Source of the DNA: Sorex araneus
Lineage: Eukaryota > Chordata > Mammalia > Eulipotyphla > Soricidae
Direction: 5' to 3'
Assembly (NCBI RefSeq): GCF_027595985.1
Contig: NC_073305.1
Coordinates: 153,586,923-153,650,922, forward strand
DNA: 64,000 nucleotides
Shown piece by piece: positions 32,740 to 44,052 of the stretch. Numbering within the stretch: position 1 is the stretch's first letter; each line of letters starts with the position of its first letter. The notes beneath the pieces are model-generated. The model saw nothing but the letters and a program-made list of their open reading frames with translations. It was not told the origin of the DNA and made no database searches. Made by a program: the position numbers and the translations under genes.

Positions 32740-33099
32740 TGTAGGGAGCCATTTTACCTTACTGATCTTATCCTGTCACTATTTGTTTATCACTTGCTAA
32801 CCCCATGCCACACCTAGCAAAGGTTGCCACTCCTAATCTTACTGATCTTATCCTATCAGCATTTGTTTTATTACTAGCTAAAGCCCGTGCCACACCCTGC
32901 ATTTCTATTGGGGGTCCCAGCGTGCATACTATGCACCTCCTCCCAGCAGGGAGGTATAAAATACTGTAACTGCCATAGAATAAATACCTTTTCTCCCTTT
33001 TCCGGGCTCTGCGTCTGTTCATTCAGCTGCATCCCCTTCTCAGCCCCATGAAAGGTTCTCCCTGCTGAACAGAACGAGACCTCCACATTGACTTCCACA
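32740..33099 (+). repeat. 3' LTR of the provirus
   Basis: 360 bp, TG...CA, with TATAAA at 32955 and AATAAA at 32979. Same internal U3 near-repeat as the 5' LTR. The L1 target duplication follows immediately at 33100. Confidence 0.93.
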
Positions 33100-35665
33100 T
33101 CTTGCTAGTGGTTTATCAATCTTGTTTATTTTCTCAAAGAACCAGCTCTTGGTTTCATTGACCTTTCGGATTGTCTTTTGGGTTTCCATGTCTTTAATTT
33201 CTGCTCTAAGTTTTATTATCTCTTTCCTTCTGCCTGGTTTGGGCTCCTTTTGTTGGTCCTTTGCTAAGGTCTTGAGCTGTGAAGTCATTTATGCGGACCC
33301 TTTCTTACTTCCTGAGATACGCTTGCAGAGCTATAAATTTTCCCCTTAATACGGCTTTAGCAGCGTCCCATAGGTTCTGGTAGCTCCGTCTCTTCATTCT
33401 CATTTGTTTCCAGGTACCTTTTGATTTCTTCCTTGATTTCCTTCCTGACCCACTCATTGCTCAACATCAAGCTATTTTATTTCCAGGTGTTTGATTTGTT
33501 TTTCTTCATCTGTCCATGATTAACTTTTATCTTCAGTGTATCATGGTCTGAAAAGATAGCTGGTACAATGTCTAACTTGTTGATTCTGTTGAGGTATGCT
33601 GTGTGGCCCAGCGCATGGTCTATTCTGGAAAATGTTCCATGTGCACTGGAAAAGAATGTGTATTCCTTTTTTGGGGGGATATAAAGCCCTGTATAGATCT
33701 ATTAGCCCTCTCTCTTCTATTTCTTCCTTCAAAGCCAGTATTTCCTTGGTGAGTTTTAATCTTCTTGATCTGTCCAGAGGAGACAGGGTGGTGTTGAAGT
33801 CTCCAACTACTATTGTGTTGTTCACAATGTCCTTCTTAAGGTCTCTTAGCAGCTGTTGTAGGTATTTAGCTGGTCCCTCACTGGGTGCGTAGACCTTTAG
33901 GAGTGTGATTTCTTCCTGATGTACATAGCCTGTGATGTACATATCCCCCTTCTAATCTTTTTCAACCTGAAGTCTATGTTGTCCGATACTAGTAAAGCCA
34001 CCCCAGCTTTCTTGAGGGAGTTGTTTGCTTGCAGGATTGTTTTCCATCGTTTGATTTTGAGTCTGTGTTTGTTCTGGCTATTCAGATGTGTTTCTTGCAG
34101 GCAGCAGAATGTTGGGTTCAGTCTTTGAATCCATTTTGCCAGTCCGTGTCTCTTAATTGATGAATTTAGACCAGTGACATTAAGGGAGATTATTGTTATG
34201 GGATTTTGTGCCATCTTTGTGTAAGGGTTTGTCGTGCTTGTAGGGTTCTTCTTGTCTTACAATAGCCCCTTTAGTGCTTCTTTTAGGTGTGACTTTGAGT
34301 CTATGAAGTTCCTGAGCTGTTGTTTATCCCCAAAGTAGTGTATGATTCCTTTGAGTTTGAATGAGAGTTTGGCCGGATAAAGTATTCTTGGTGAAGTGTT
34401 CATTTCATTGAGTTTTTTCACTATATCCCACCATTGCCTTCTGGCTTGGAGGGTTTCCTCTGATAGATCTGCTGTGAATCTAAGGGGTGTTCCTTTGTAT
34501 GTGATTTCCTTCTTCGACATTGCTGCTTGCAGTATTGTGTCTCTGGATAACATCCATCATTGTAACTATGATATGTCTTGGGGATTTTCTGTTAGGATCT
34601 CTTTTAGCTGGCACCCTTCCGGGGCCGTGAATCTGAATGCCCACATTGTCCAGCTGTGGGAAGTTTTCAGCAATGATTTCTTTGACTGTGGCTTTTTCGT
34701 TGGAGTTGGTTCCCTGTGGTTCTGGTAGTCTAATGATTCTAATGTTCCTCTTCAAATCATCCCCTAGGACTCTGATTCACCCTAGAGCTATTTTGAGGTC
34801 TCTTGCCATGGTTTGTTGTTGCCTGTAGGCTTCTTGCAGCTCATCTTCAAGCATACTGATTCTGTTTTCCGCTGTAGTCATCCTATTGTTGAGGGCAGCC
34901 AGAGAGTTTTTGATTTCATCTACCGAATCCTTCATTTCTTTTTGAAGGTTTTTTATTTCTGCTCTCATTTCTTCCTGTATTTTGTTGGCTGTCTGTTGTA
35001 TTGTTTCTGCCAGGTTCTCCTTTAAGTTGTCCATCTTTGCATTGAGTTCAATGAACATGTTGAGGATTTCAACTCTGAATTCTTTATCAGAGAGGTCAAG
35101 TTTTTAGGAAACGCCAATTGAGGTTTCTGGACTCCTTTGATCATCCTCTGCTTGCAATGGGGATTTGCGCTGTTTCTTCATGTTGTTGTGGTGGTATGGA
35201 AGAGGGACCTTGAAGATGAGTATCCCTGTTTCCTCTTGTTGTGAAAAAGGATTGTGGATAGGCTCAGTCAATGGTGGTTGCCTTTTTATTTCCCCCTTGT
35301 AGAACCTGGTCTCCCACTGAGAGGTTCCTTCAATCCTTATGTGAATTCTTGTGTTTTATTGTCCTACAGTTTGTGAATAGCTAGGATGTTAGTCTTGGAC
35401 ATGATGCTGAGGCAACTATCTGCTGCACCGTTAGCGGGTGCCGGTCTGAAAAGAGGCCATGCCCACTTCTTAGGCCACACCCCCTGCCAATTAGGCCACG
35501 CCCCTTTCCCACAGCCCGACAGTGGTCAAGGGGCTGGGGGTGGAGACAGAACTGCTGCAGGCGCTTGGGGTCGGCGTGCTGGCCACTCGGCCGGCTGTCC
35601 AGAGGGGAGGCCTGTAGTTGTCTATTAAGTGAGAACAGTTGACAATCAGGGCCCCTTATAGGTTC
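33100..35665 (-). mobile_element. L1, 5' part (5' UTR, ORF1, endonuclease end of ORF2), other side of the provirus
   Basis: Continuation of the split L1. Minus-strand endonuclease start 'ISLNVTGLNSSIKRHGLAKW' at 34214; ORF1 from about 35180 down to 34257 in three shifted frames with the coiled-coil segment (35058-34777) and the RNA-binding part ('PRRILYPAKL' region, 34553-34257); then a GC-rich 5' UTR to about 35665 with several 'ggccacgcccc' CACCC-like boxes. Nearly full length before the interruption. Confidence 0.9.
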
Positions 35666-35869
35666 ATCCTTCAAATTTTAAATGACATAAAACATACATA
35701 GAATTGCATTTATTTATTCAATTAAAAAATAATAATATTTCTACCAAAGCATACAAAATTTCTTATTGCTTCAAGCCATCTTTAGAATTTTTACTCTGGC
35801 ACTCAGAAAATCTATTTGAGGCACATATTTTCTAGTTCTTATTTTAAACACCATCTATTTTACATACAC

Positions 35870-36085
35870 TGATAATGTATAGTTTCGCACATAAACTATT
35901 TCATTACCACACCCTCCACCAGAGTGTCCTCTTCCCTCCACCATTGTTTCAGCACCTGGACACTTCCCAGACCCAGAAACCTGTGGTCAACTTCCTATAG
36001 ATACCCAATTCTCAGGTTTTGTGGCCTTCGGTTATTCATTATTCCCCTACTTCCCACTTAGGACAGAGAGAGAGGGAGAGAGAGG

Positions 36086-36119
<34 letters not shown>

Positions 36120-36300
36120 AAGAGAGAGAGCATTCTTTGTCCCTCTCCTTCTGACTAACTTTACTCAACATGCTACTTTCCAGATTCAACCAAATGGCAG
36201 CAAATTCCATGATTTTGTCTTTTCTAGGAGCCATCAATGTGCATATGCCATCATTTCTTTATCCAGTCATTGTTCTTGGAACCTTGAGTTGTTTTTAAGA
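35870..36300 (-). mobile_element. Old L1 3' end with an internal (GA)n tract
   Basis: 'ccctccaccagagtgtcctc', 'gactaactttactcaacatg', 'gcagcaaattccatgatttt' resemble the minus-strand L1 3' end. A GA-rich microsatellite splits it. Confidence 0.6.
36063..36130. repeat. (GA)n microsatellite
   Basis: GA repeats with a few GAAA and GGGA interruptions. Confidence 0.93.
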
Positions 36301-36331
36301 GATACATTCTTTAATAAAAAATAAATCTAGA

Positions 36332-36460
36332 TCACTGTCATCCTGCTGTTCATCGATTTGGTCGAGCGGGCACCAGTAACATCTCTCATTGAGAGACTTA
36401 TTGTTACTGTTTTTGGCATATCCAATACACACGGGTAGCTTGCCAGGCTCTGCCATGTAT
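36332..36460 (-). mobile_element. Long-type shrew SINE fragment
   Basis: 'cactgtcatcctgctgttca', 'gagcgggcaccagtaacatc', 'gttactgtttttggcatatc', 'gtagcttgccaggctctgcc', then a TAA/TAT microsatellite-like stretch. Confidence 0.85.
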
Positions 36461-36479
36461 TATAATAATATTATAATAA

Positions 36480-37190
36480 TATTCCACTGCTTTGGAATGA
36501 TAGCCAAATTAGGTAGGCCTGACTGTAAAGGGCCCATGGGTTCCATACAATTATTGACTTTCTCAAATCATTGAACATCCGCCATTTACCACTCTTTTTC
36601 TTAATAACAAATACAGGAGAATTCCAAGCGCTAGAGCTTGGAACGATATCCCAAGTCAAGCTGTTCTGTAATCAACTCATGTAGAGCTTTAAGTTTTTCT
36701 TTTGTCAAGGGACACTGCTCAACCCAAAGAGACTGAACCTGTTTCCAGACTTTTAGGAGAGCTGTTTCTCAAGCAGCGGCCCCATTTGGAAAGGTGGCTC
36801 TTGGGGCGCCATTTTCTCCTTAATATATTTCACACAAAGTTGTTTCTTTTTTTTTTTTTTTTTGCTTTTGGGTCACACCTGGGGATGCACAGGGGTTACT
36901 CCTGGCTCCGCACTCAGGAATTGCCCCTGGCCGTGCTCAGGGGACCATATGGGATGCTGGGATTTGAACCCGGGTCGGCCGCTTGCAAGGCAAACACCCT
37001 ACCCGCTGTGCTATCTCTCCAGCCCCACAAAGTTGTTTCAACAAATCCCGTCCCCATAGGGTAATGGCTATTGGAGCAATGTATGGCTGAATTTCTGCCT
37101 TCTCTCCATCAGGATCAGTACAGTGAAGGGGTCGCACACTCTGCTGTACATCAGTGATCACACCCAAACCAGAAAAAGTAAGGTCCACAC
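36480..37190 (-). pseudogene. Protease C-terminus and reverse-transcriptase start of the second ERV
   Basis: 'FSGLGVITDVQQSVRPLHC' and 'ITLWGRDLLKQ' (37188-37040), SINE interruption, then '[17 protein letters not shown]' and 'NDLR' (about 36625-36565), ending near 36480. The rest of pol is missing. Confidence 0.8.
36846..37025 (-). mobile_element. SOR SINE inside the second ERV
   Basis: Minus-strand element with the perfect 13-bp duplication 'cacaaagttgttt' at 36833-36845 and 37026-37038. Confidence 0.94.
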
Positions 37191-37760
37191 GGTGCTTTTC
37201 TCAAATCATAGGCCATTGATGAGAGGCAACAATAGTAACATCAGCACCTGAATCCACCAAACCTTCCAGTTTTATTCCACCCTCAAAGGTCATTACTAAA
37301 GCAGCTTTATCATCAGTTATCATTCTTGCCCAGACTATTTCTGCGTTAGTACTTCCAAAATCACCTTCTCTCCTCATGCCTGTACTTTTCCCAGATACAC
37401 ATGGAAACAAAAGCAGCTGAGCAATGCGCTCCCCTTTAAGTATCCTGAAGTCTGCTTGAACAGTGACTGTGAACCAGATTTCACCAACAAAATCACTGTC
37501 AATAAGTCCCATCGTCACATTGAAACAATGCACAGTCATGCTGCTTCTCCCTAGGACTAATCTGGCTGTCCCTTTTGGAAGGGGACCATAAACATTAGTC
37601 GGGATTTTATATATTTTGTTAGGAATCAGAAACAAATCCTGTAAAGCTGGAATATCAGCGGCTACACTTCACTCTGTTGCTCTTACAAGGTCAGTATAAG
37701 ATAATTTTTTGTTGATGGTCTTAAGATTGTCAATTATCGCCATTGCGAAGGAGGGAGAAC
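37190..37760 (-). pseudogene. dUTPase-protease of the second ERV
   Basis: Open stretch 37635-37201. dUTPase landmarks are 'NVYGPLPKGTARLVLGRSS', 'GLIDSDFVGEIWF' and 'GERIAQLLLFP'; the protease active site reads D-S-G ('LVDSGADVTIVASHQWP'), the expected form. An upstream stop near 37670 separates it from the gag side. Confidence 0.85.
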
Positions 37761-37779
37761 CCCCAGATTTAACTTGAGG

Positions 37780-39810
37780 TTCTACTGACAATCTCCCGTA
37801 TTTTGGAGGGGGCCCCTCAACAATTTACAAAAGTTGTTGAGGAATTTTGTAAACGGCATAGTACTTCTCGCCGAGGTCTCAAGAGAGAAGCAGGCCTTCA
37901 GACAGGTGTTACTGACAGCTTCCAAAACGTCTGCCTCCAAGCGAACTTGTTCTTCCGCAGGAGCCCATTTATCAGTGCCCAAGATCTGGCTCACAGCAGC
38001 CTTAACTTGTCTTGGTGTCTTAGTCCTAGCAACTTTCTCAGCCTCTTCTCTCCACCATGACTTGAATTTTCTCACACCGCCTTTGCAAGAGTCTGCCAAT
38101 CAAATGGAAGCAGAGTATTAGCTTCTGCAAAATTTTCGAGAAGGGCCAGAACATATTTAGCAGTAACGCCATAGGTGACTACAACTTGCTTAAGCGAGGA
38201 AAGAAACTCAAAGGGAACAGGTTCATATTCCCCCACCTGCCCATTTCCTTGTGTATCAGGACTACGAACGACTGGAAAAGCCATGAACTGAGCAGGCTGT
38301 CGGCTTGATTTAGCCCGTTGTAAAGGAGCCTCAGATTCTTGCATAAAGGCATATAATTCAGGAATAAACCAAAAACGATGATTCAGGGCTTCCTCTCCCC
38401 CAAACCGATAGGAAGGGAGAAGAACTGCTAGAGGGTCAGAATCATTGAGCCCCTGTAGGGCGGGCTTGTCTCTCTTTTGGAAGGGCAGCGCTCAGGCACT
38501 GCATCTGTCTAAGCAATCGATCCAATTTCTCATTAACTGAATTCAGTTCCTGACGAGTTACCACCTCTCTTGAGTCAGAGTTGTCTGTGTCTAACCCAAA
38601 GTTGTCAGGCACAGCCTGGGCAGGTAAACTATTAGTCTGATCTGAATCAATAGATAATAAAGATGTCACTCGATCAGCTCAGGATACAGGCTGAGTCCAA
38701 GACTCTTCCCCCCTCTCCTCCTCTAACACAGGAGTTTCCCTGTAAGTTACTTCAGAAACTAATCGATCATTGGATTTCTTGAACTCTGACAAAAGCAGCT
38801 GGTCTGCCTTTGAAGGAGCTAGTAGTGCAACGCTTACTTGAAAGGGTACACAAGCATTGTTATTGGTTTGAGTCCAGAAATAAAGATCAGTTAGATTCAG
38901 AACTGTGGAAAAGAGTGGGAAAAGAATTGCGTCAATCACATAAAAATGGGGACTATTTACAATAGCCAGAATCTGGAAAAAACCCGAATGCCCTAGAACA
39001 GATGACTGGCTGAGGAAACTTTGGTACATCTATACAATGGAATGCTATGCAGCTGTCAGAAAAAAGGAGGTCACGAATTTTGTATTTAAGTGGATGGGCA
39101 TGAAAAGTTTCATGCTGAGTGAAATGAGTCAGAAAGAGAGAGACAGACATAGAAAGATTGCACTCATCTAGGGTATATAGAATAACAGAGTGGGAGACTA
39201 ACACCCAAGAATTGTAGGAATAAGTACTAGGAGGTTGACTCCATGGCTTGGAGGCTGGCCTCACATTCTGGGGAAAGGGCAACTCAGAGAAGGGATCACC
39301 AACTATAATGTAGTCGAAGGCCATATGGAGGAAGGGAGTTGCGGGCTGAATGAGGGCTAGAGACTGAGCACAGTGGCCACTCAACACCTTTATTGCAAAC
39401 CACAACAGCTAATTAGAGAGAGAAAACAGAAGGGAATGCCCTGCCACAGTGGCAGGGTGGGGTGGGGGAAGATGGGATGGGGAGGGTGGGAGGGATGCTG
39501 GGTTTACTGGTGGTGGAGAATGGGCACTGGTGAAGGGATGGGGTCCCGAACTTTGTATGAGGGAAGCATAAGCACAAAAGTGTATAAATCTGTAAATGTG
39601 CCCTCATGGTGATTCACGAATTAAAAATAAATAAATTAATTTTAAAAAAAATGGGGACTTAATCTCTGAAGATGAATGAGACGAATATAATTGTATTGCT
39701 ACCACCTTGAATCCTTTAACATCTGACTCTGATTCTGAGTCTGAGGAGGCTTTTCCTCCACATCCTAGTATGGCTTGTTCCAATGATCCATCAGTTTCTG
39801 AAATCTAGAT
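37780..39810 (-). pseudogene. gag of the second ERV, broken and interrupted
   Basis: Minus strand. An acidic, serine-rich part lies near 39790-39720 (SDSESES-type), then the L1 insertion, then 'RLVSEVTYRETPVLEEE' (about 38765) and a stop, 'NSVNEKLDRLLRQMQ' (about 38540), the capsid start 'VPFEFLSSLKQVVVTYGVTA' (about 38220), and a helical capsid part in another frame to 37782 ('TDKWAPAEEQVRLEADVLEA'). Zinc knuckles are absent, so the nucleocapsid part is deleted. Confidence 0.82.
38955..39646 (+). mobile_element. 5'-truncated L1 inside the second ERV
   Basis: Plus-strand L1 3' end: last part of ORF2 ('aatggaatgctatgcagctg'), 3' UTR with 'gggcactggtgaagggatgg', A-rich tail. Perfect 13-bp duplication 'aaaaatggggact' at 38942-38954 and 39647-39659. 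Confidence 0.94.
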
Positions 39811-40450
39811 AATTTTGCATATATATTTATATGTTTAAACAGTTAAGTTAATGTTTGGATCATGCATTTCTAAACTCTGCTTCCCAAAGTACACTGATAC
39901 TGTCCCCTGAGAGGATTGGAACGATGCAGAAAGTGGTTCTTGTGTACAATTGGGATGGGGGAGGGGAAGGAGCATTTTCTGTTTGTTTTCTTAAGTAAGA
40001 TAGATTTCCAGGGTGGCTACTGAGATGTTTTTTGTTGTTGTTGTTGTTGTTCTTTTCTTCTGAAAAAGAGGCAGTCAGTGAAATAAGTTTAGGAACTCTA
40101 CTCTCTTTGGACTCAGTGGAATTCTTTGTTTAGGAACCTCGACTAAACAAAGAAAGAAATCTTTGTACTAAGATTAGAAAGAATTTTAAGTTATCTAATT
40201 ATATGACATTTCAAGACAAGTTCAGATGCTGGAAAAAAATATTTTTCTTAGCTAACCATTTTGTTTTTGCTGGGGGCAGGGGGTGACACCCCTCTCCTTC
40301 CATAAGATCTGATTGTATTAATCTAATTAAGCACGAAGTGACATTTGTGCCTCAGATTACATTCAGTGAACCAGAGGCCTCAAATCCTTCAATGATACAT
40401 TGACTTTTATACTGGGCTTGACTTTTGCCAGAGAGCCTTTTTTTTTTTTT
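39811..40450. other. Intergenic DNA, no gene seen
   Basis: AT-rich unique-looking sequence with a (TTG)n run near 40031-40051. No coding potential recognised. Confidence 0.5.
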
Positions 40451-40467
40451 CTTAAGTATCTGCTCCA

Positions 40468-40645
40468 GGACTGGAGTGATAGCACAATGGGTAAGGTGTT
40501 TGACTTGCATGCAGCCGACCCCGGGTTCAATTCCCAGCATCCCATATGGTCCCCCGAGCACCGCCAGGAATAATTCCTGAGTGCATGAGCCAGGAGTAAC
40601 CTCTGTGCATCGCCAGGTGTGACCAAAAAAGCAAAAAAAAAAAAA
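40468..40645 (+). mobile_element. SOR SINE
   Basis: Plus-strand copy 'ggactggagtgatagcacaa'... with an A tail. Target duplication 'aagtatctgctcca' (40454-40467) and 'aagtatttgctcca' (40646-40659). Confidence 0.93.
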
Positions 40646-40933
40646 AAGTATTTGCTCCACCATCAATCAGCTTCAGATTTTACCTTTTAACTGTGTTAAC
40701 TTCCAGCGGAGTTCATTTCTCTAAGTCTCTCCAACAGTAGCAGTTTTTTTTACTTACTTTTCCTAGACACTTGATTTGGTGGGTATGGAGATAGAGAGGT
40801 CATTCTCCGACCCCCTGAGGAACACTGCAGTTCTGTTAGGTGCTGTTCAGGGATGTGGCCCACTCCAGTGCTACTTATACTTTTATTCAAGTTTTTGCTT
40901 TTTTTTTTTTTTAATTTACACTGTATCACTGTA

Positions 40934-41443
40934 TGTTAGTGCAGGACTACCCTGGGCGGGGCCAAGGACAATGAAAATTGTAAATTTTCCACTCAGGCCT
41001 CTGCTACTTGCTTGCTCCAGGGGGAATGTGAGGGTTCCTGAGCTACGACCATATAAGGGTATAATCTAAAAAGATAGCCTCCTGGCCCGCCCGGACTCAG
41101 CCCTTGGACCTGTGCAGGCGCTTATGCAATTGTGACCTGTATATCTATAGGCTGGACAAGCAGATGGGCCTAATGGGATTGGAGGGAGAGGCATGTCGAA
41201 TTATGAACTTATTGGCTAGGGAATGCGCGGGCTTTCGCGCTTTTGCCGTAATGGCTGACATGGGCCAATATAACTAACCCCTGCACCCTGGGTCGGGGCC
41301 TTGCCTCGAATATGGGACCTGCGTATCGCTGTGTGCCTATGCACGACCCTGGCTAGCCAGTCTTACAATAAACTACCTGCTTTCTGATTGCATTCCTGTG
41401 TGGTCCTTGTCTGCAGTCAGAGATCCAGAGCTGTGTCCTAACA
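40934..41443 (+). mobile_element. Solo LTR inserted in the tail of a SINE
   Basis: 510 bp with termini TGTTAG...CTAACA. TATAAG near 41052 and AATAAA at 41367-41372, about 70 bp from the end, fix plus orientation. It splits an antisense long-type SINE: the T-rich tail and 'cactgta' to the left, 'tgtcatcccattgttcatgg' to the right. A 4-bp duplication (tgta/tgtc) with one mismatch is possible. ERV class not determined. Confidence 0.72.
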
Positions 41444-41690
41444 TGTCATCCCATTGTTCATGGATTTACTTGAGTGGGCACCAGTAACATCTCTATTCCT
41501 CCCAGCCCTGGGATTTTAGCAGCTTCTCCTTACTCGTCATTCCCAATGATTAGAGGTTCTTTCAGGGTCAGGGGAATGAGACCTATCGTTCTGTTTTTGG
41601 CACATCAAATATGCCACAGGTAGCTTGCCAGGCTGTGCCCGTGCAGGCGGGATACTCTCGGTAGCTTGCCAGGCTTTCTGAGAGGTATGT
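41444..41690 (-). mobile_element. Long-type shrew SINE split by the LTR at 40934
   Basis: 'tcatcccattgttcatggat', 'gagtgggcaccagtaacatc', 'ggttctttcagggtcagggg', 'aggtagcttgccaggctgtg'. The poly-T tail is left of the LTR (40898-40933). Confidence 0.82.
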
Positions 41691-42240
41691 GTGTACGTAT
41701 ATATTATACTACATATATTACTCTCTATGACTTGTTGCCTGCTGTCTGAACTCCATCAAATATGGCGTGGTAATTATAGAAAATGGGTAGGAAGTGTTTA
41801 TAATGTGTCCGGAAAGTGGCAGAGGTTGGGTAGTGGAGGTCGTTTGCCGGGGCTGGGTTCCGTGGGGCAGGGAGGACTGTCACCCGCCATTCTCTGGGGT
41901 ACCCCGAGTTAAAAAAGCCTGGCAGGGAGTCCCAAACCTGGGTTTAATGTCAGGATATTCAACCTTAATATATTATGTCTGGCATGGAAGGTGGCTGGAG
42001 GCAGCCCCTGAAGCAGCCCAAGAAGCAGGCCAGGAGACGGACATTGAAGATGAGGCATCCCAACAGAGAGGGGAGGAGGAGGAAAAGAAACTCTAAACCA
42101 AAGCCTAGGGGAAGGGCCCCTTGGCTACTTTAAATGTACAATGATTTACAATTCTGTTAATAACTCTTCATCAATGTTAGCAACCACAACAATTTCTCAA
42201 GGCCCCCCTCCATAACCCTATTCCATCTCCTTAGCAAACT
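41691..42240. other. Intergenic DNA, no recognised gene
   Basis: A G-rich stretch (41800-41920) and a purine-rich stretch (42000-42110) give an ORF of 100 codons (41794-42096) rich in Glu and Ala at its end. No family resemblance, no splice or start context; probably chance. Confidence 0.4.
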
Positions 42241-42242
42241 CT

Positions 42243-42415
42243 TTTTTTTTTTTCTTTTTGGGTCAAACCTGGAGATGCTCAGGGGTTACTCCTGAGTCTG
42301 TACTCAGGAATTACTCCTGCAGGTGCTCAGGAGACCATATGATATGTTGGGAATCGAACCCGGGTTGGCCAAGTCAAGGCAAATGCCCTACCCACTATGC
42401 TATCACTCCAGGCCC
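42243..42415 (-). mobile_element. SOR SINE
   Basis: Minus-strand copy from poly-T to 'gctatcactccaggccc'. Flanks 'gcaaactc' and 'gtaaactc' suggest a slightly decayed target duplication. Confidence 0.9.
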
Positions 42416-42567
42416 AGTAAACTCATTTTTAAAAATTTAAATATTATGCCATTTCACTCTGAAGAAGTCCAGGTTCTCTCCAGAATCAATCTTCTCTCTG
42501 TGTCTCTGTCTCTGCCTGTCTGTCTCTCCACATATCCTCATTTTTTTTCAAATAAAAACCATTTGGT

Positions 42568-42760
42568 GGGGCTGGCGCGATAACACAGCCGATAAGGCAT
42601 TTTCCTTGCATGTGGCTGACCTGGGTTCGATTCCCAACGTCCCATATGGTCCGCTGAACACCGCCAGGGGTGATTCCTGAGTGCAGATCCAGGAATAATC
42701 CCTGTGCATCTCCAGGTGTGACCCAAAAAGCAAAAAAGTAAAAAACAAACAAAACAAAAC
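42568..42760 (+). mobile_element. SOR SINE
   Basis: 'ggggctggcgcgataacaca', 'gggttcgattcccaacgtcc', '(A/C)-rich tail', plus strand. Confidence 0.92.
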
Positions 42761-43143
42761 CAGACAAACCATTTTGCTTCACAAAACAGTTTTTTAAATA
42801 AACAAAATAGAATCTAGTATAGTCTCCATGACCCTTGACATTAGGTAACCTCCTGTCCTCCACATCACAAGAAGACTCTCCTCCTCACTTCTTCATTCTT
42901 AGAAGTCTCGGTCCTGTATTCCAGGGCTGAAGGTTTCAAAGATGGTAAACTCTTTTTCAGGTTCCCCTAGTGAGAAGTAGTTGATAAAGCTCTATTCAAG
43001 AAAATTCATAGGCCTTTGTTCTCAGCAATTCCAACCAGGACCAAGTGAGCAAATTGAAAACAAATTTGGAGAGTCAAAGGCAGACAATTGAAGAAGCCAG
43101 AATTGTAAATGTAGTCCAGTTTACAGGTCTAAAACAAAACCTC

Positions 43144-43348
43144 GGGGGTTGGAGTGATAGCACAGCAGGTAGGGCATTTGCCTTGCACGCGGCCAACCTA
43201 GGTTTGATCCCCAGTATCCCATATGGTCCCCCAGAACCTCCAGGAGAAATTCCTGACTGTAGAGTCAGGAGTAACCCCGGTGCATCGCCGATTGTGACCC
43301 TAAAAGCAAAAATAAATTAATAAATAAAATTTAAAAATATAAATAAAT
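43144..43348 (+). mobile_element. SOR SINE
   Basis: Plus-strand copy with a perfect 13-bp duplication 'aaaacaaaacctc' at 43131-43143 and 43349-43361. Confidence 0.94.
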
Positions 43349-43555
43349 AAAACAAAACCTCAAAGATAATAGAATTTTAATCTTTTATCTACAAAGGAGC
43401 AAACAGTTATTCCTCTCTAAAATTTATTGCACTTCTGTTAAATACAAACACAGCAGAGTTAATTTGTTTGGCAGTGTGTAACAAATTTGTTATTTGTTTG
43501 GCATTCAATAAAACTGTCATATTTTTTGCTTAGGTCCAAAAATGTTCATCATAGA

Positions 43556-44052
43556 AGTAAATCTGTTTTATTGCTCATAATCAATTATTACACAAAACCC
43601 TTTACAAGAAGAATTGGATTTTATTGCCATTACTATAAGAATTCTCACTGTTTCAAAAATTCTGGACATTGAAAAAAATTAAATGTCTTTAAATGTCTTT
43701 CCCATTAACAGAAGTATGCTTTAGCCACACTTGAGTAAATGATAATAGTTTAAGAGCAAAGATTTAAAGACCAAGCTTGGTTTTTTATTTTATTATAAAG
43801 TTTGCAAAGGCTGAGTTTTTGAGTATTTGTCAATATCCTACCTGTATTTTTTTCCTAATGAGGCTGCCCCAGTGTCCTTCTTGACCCCTCATCCTTAGTT
43901 CTAGTCCTGCATGTGGGCTTAACATTGACTTAACATAGCCAGGTAAGTTAGCTTGTTGACACAAAGGGCTCTAGGTTCACTTTTTCCATCCTTTAATGTC
44001 CTTTGAACATCCCCCATTGTATTTTTTGCTTCACTTTAAGCTATTGACAGTA
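43556..44052 (+). repeat. Local duplication, left copy
   Basis: About 490 bp repeated at 45626-46108 with few differences ('ctcataatcaattattacac', 'ggctgccccagtgtccttct', 'gtcctgcatgtgggcttaac'). No gene inside. The copies are about 2.07 kb apart in direct orientation. Confidence 0.9.

Larger units (their letters stand above)
24723..33099 (+). mobile_element. Class II (betaretrovirus-like) endogenous provirus, complete layout but defective
   Basis: 8377-bp provirus in order LTR, primer site, gag, pro with dUTPase, pol, env remnant, polypurine tract, LTR. The 6-bp target duplication 'tcttgc' (24717-24722 and 33100-33105) lies in L1 sequence, which resumes exactly on the far side. The primer site resembles tRNA-Lys, dUTPase precedes the protease, and the integrase C-terminus is of betaretrovirus type. 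All ORFs carry stops or shifts; by eye the LTRs differ at roughly twenty positions plus a few small indels (about 6 percent), so it is not recent. A SINE later inserted at 31235. Confidence 0.95.
36470..39810 (-). mobile_element. Second class II endogenous retrovirus fragment (gag-pro-pol start), minus strand
   Basis: Reading leftward: gag (about 39810-37780), dUTPase and protease (about 37760-37190), and the start of reverse transcriptase (to about 36480) where it breaks off. No LTR was recognised at either end. It is interrupted by an L1 (38955-39646) and a SINE (36846-37025), each with target duplications. It differs in sequence from the provirus at 24723-33099, so it is a separate lineage. 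Confidence 0.85.

Noticed and set aside
35386-35674. GC-rich ORFs on both strands as a possible host exon
   Set aside because: They lie in the 5' UTR of the minus-strand L1, directly upstream of its ORF1.
41794-42096. 100-codon ORF ending in an acidic tail
   Set aside because: Purine-rich low-complexity end, no homology, no context.
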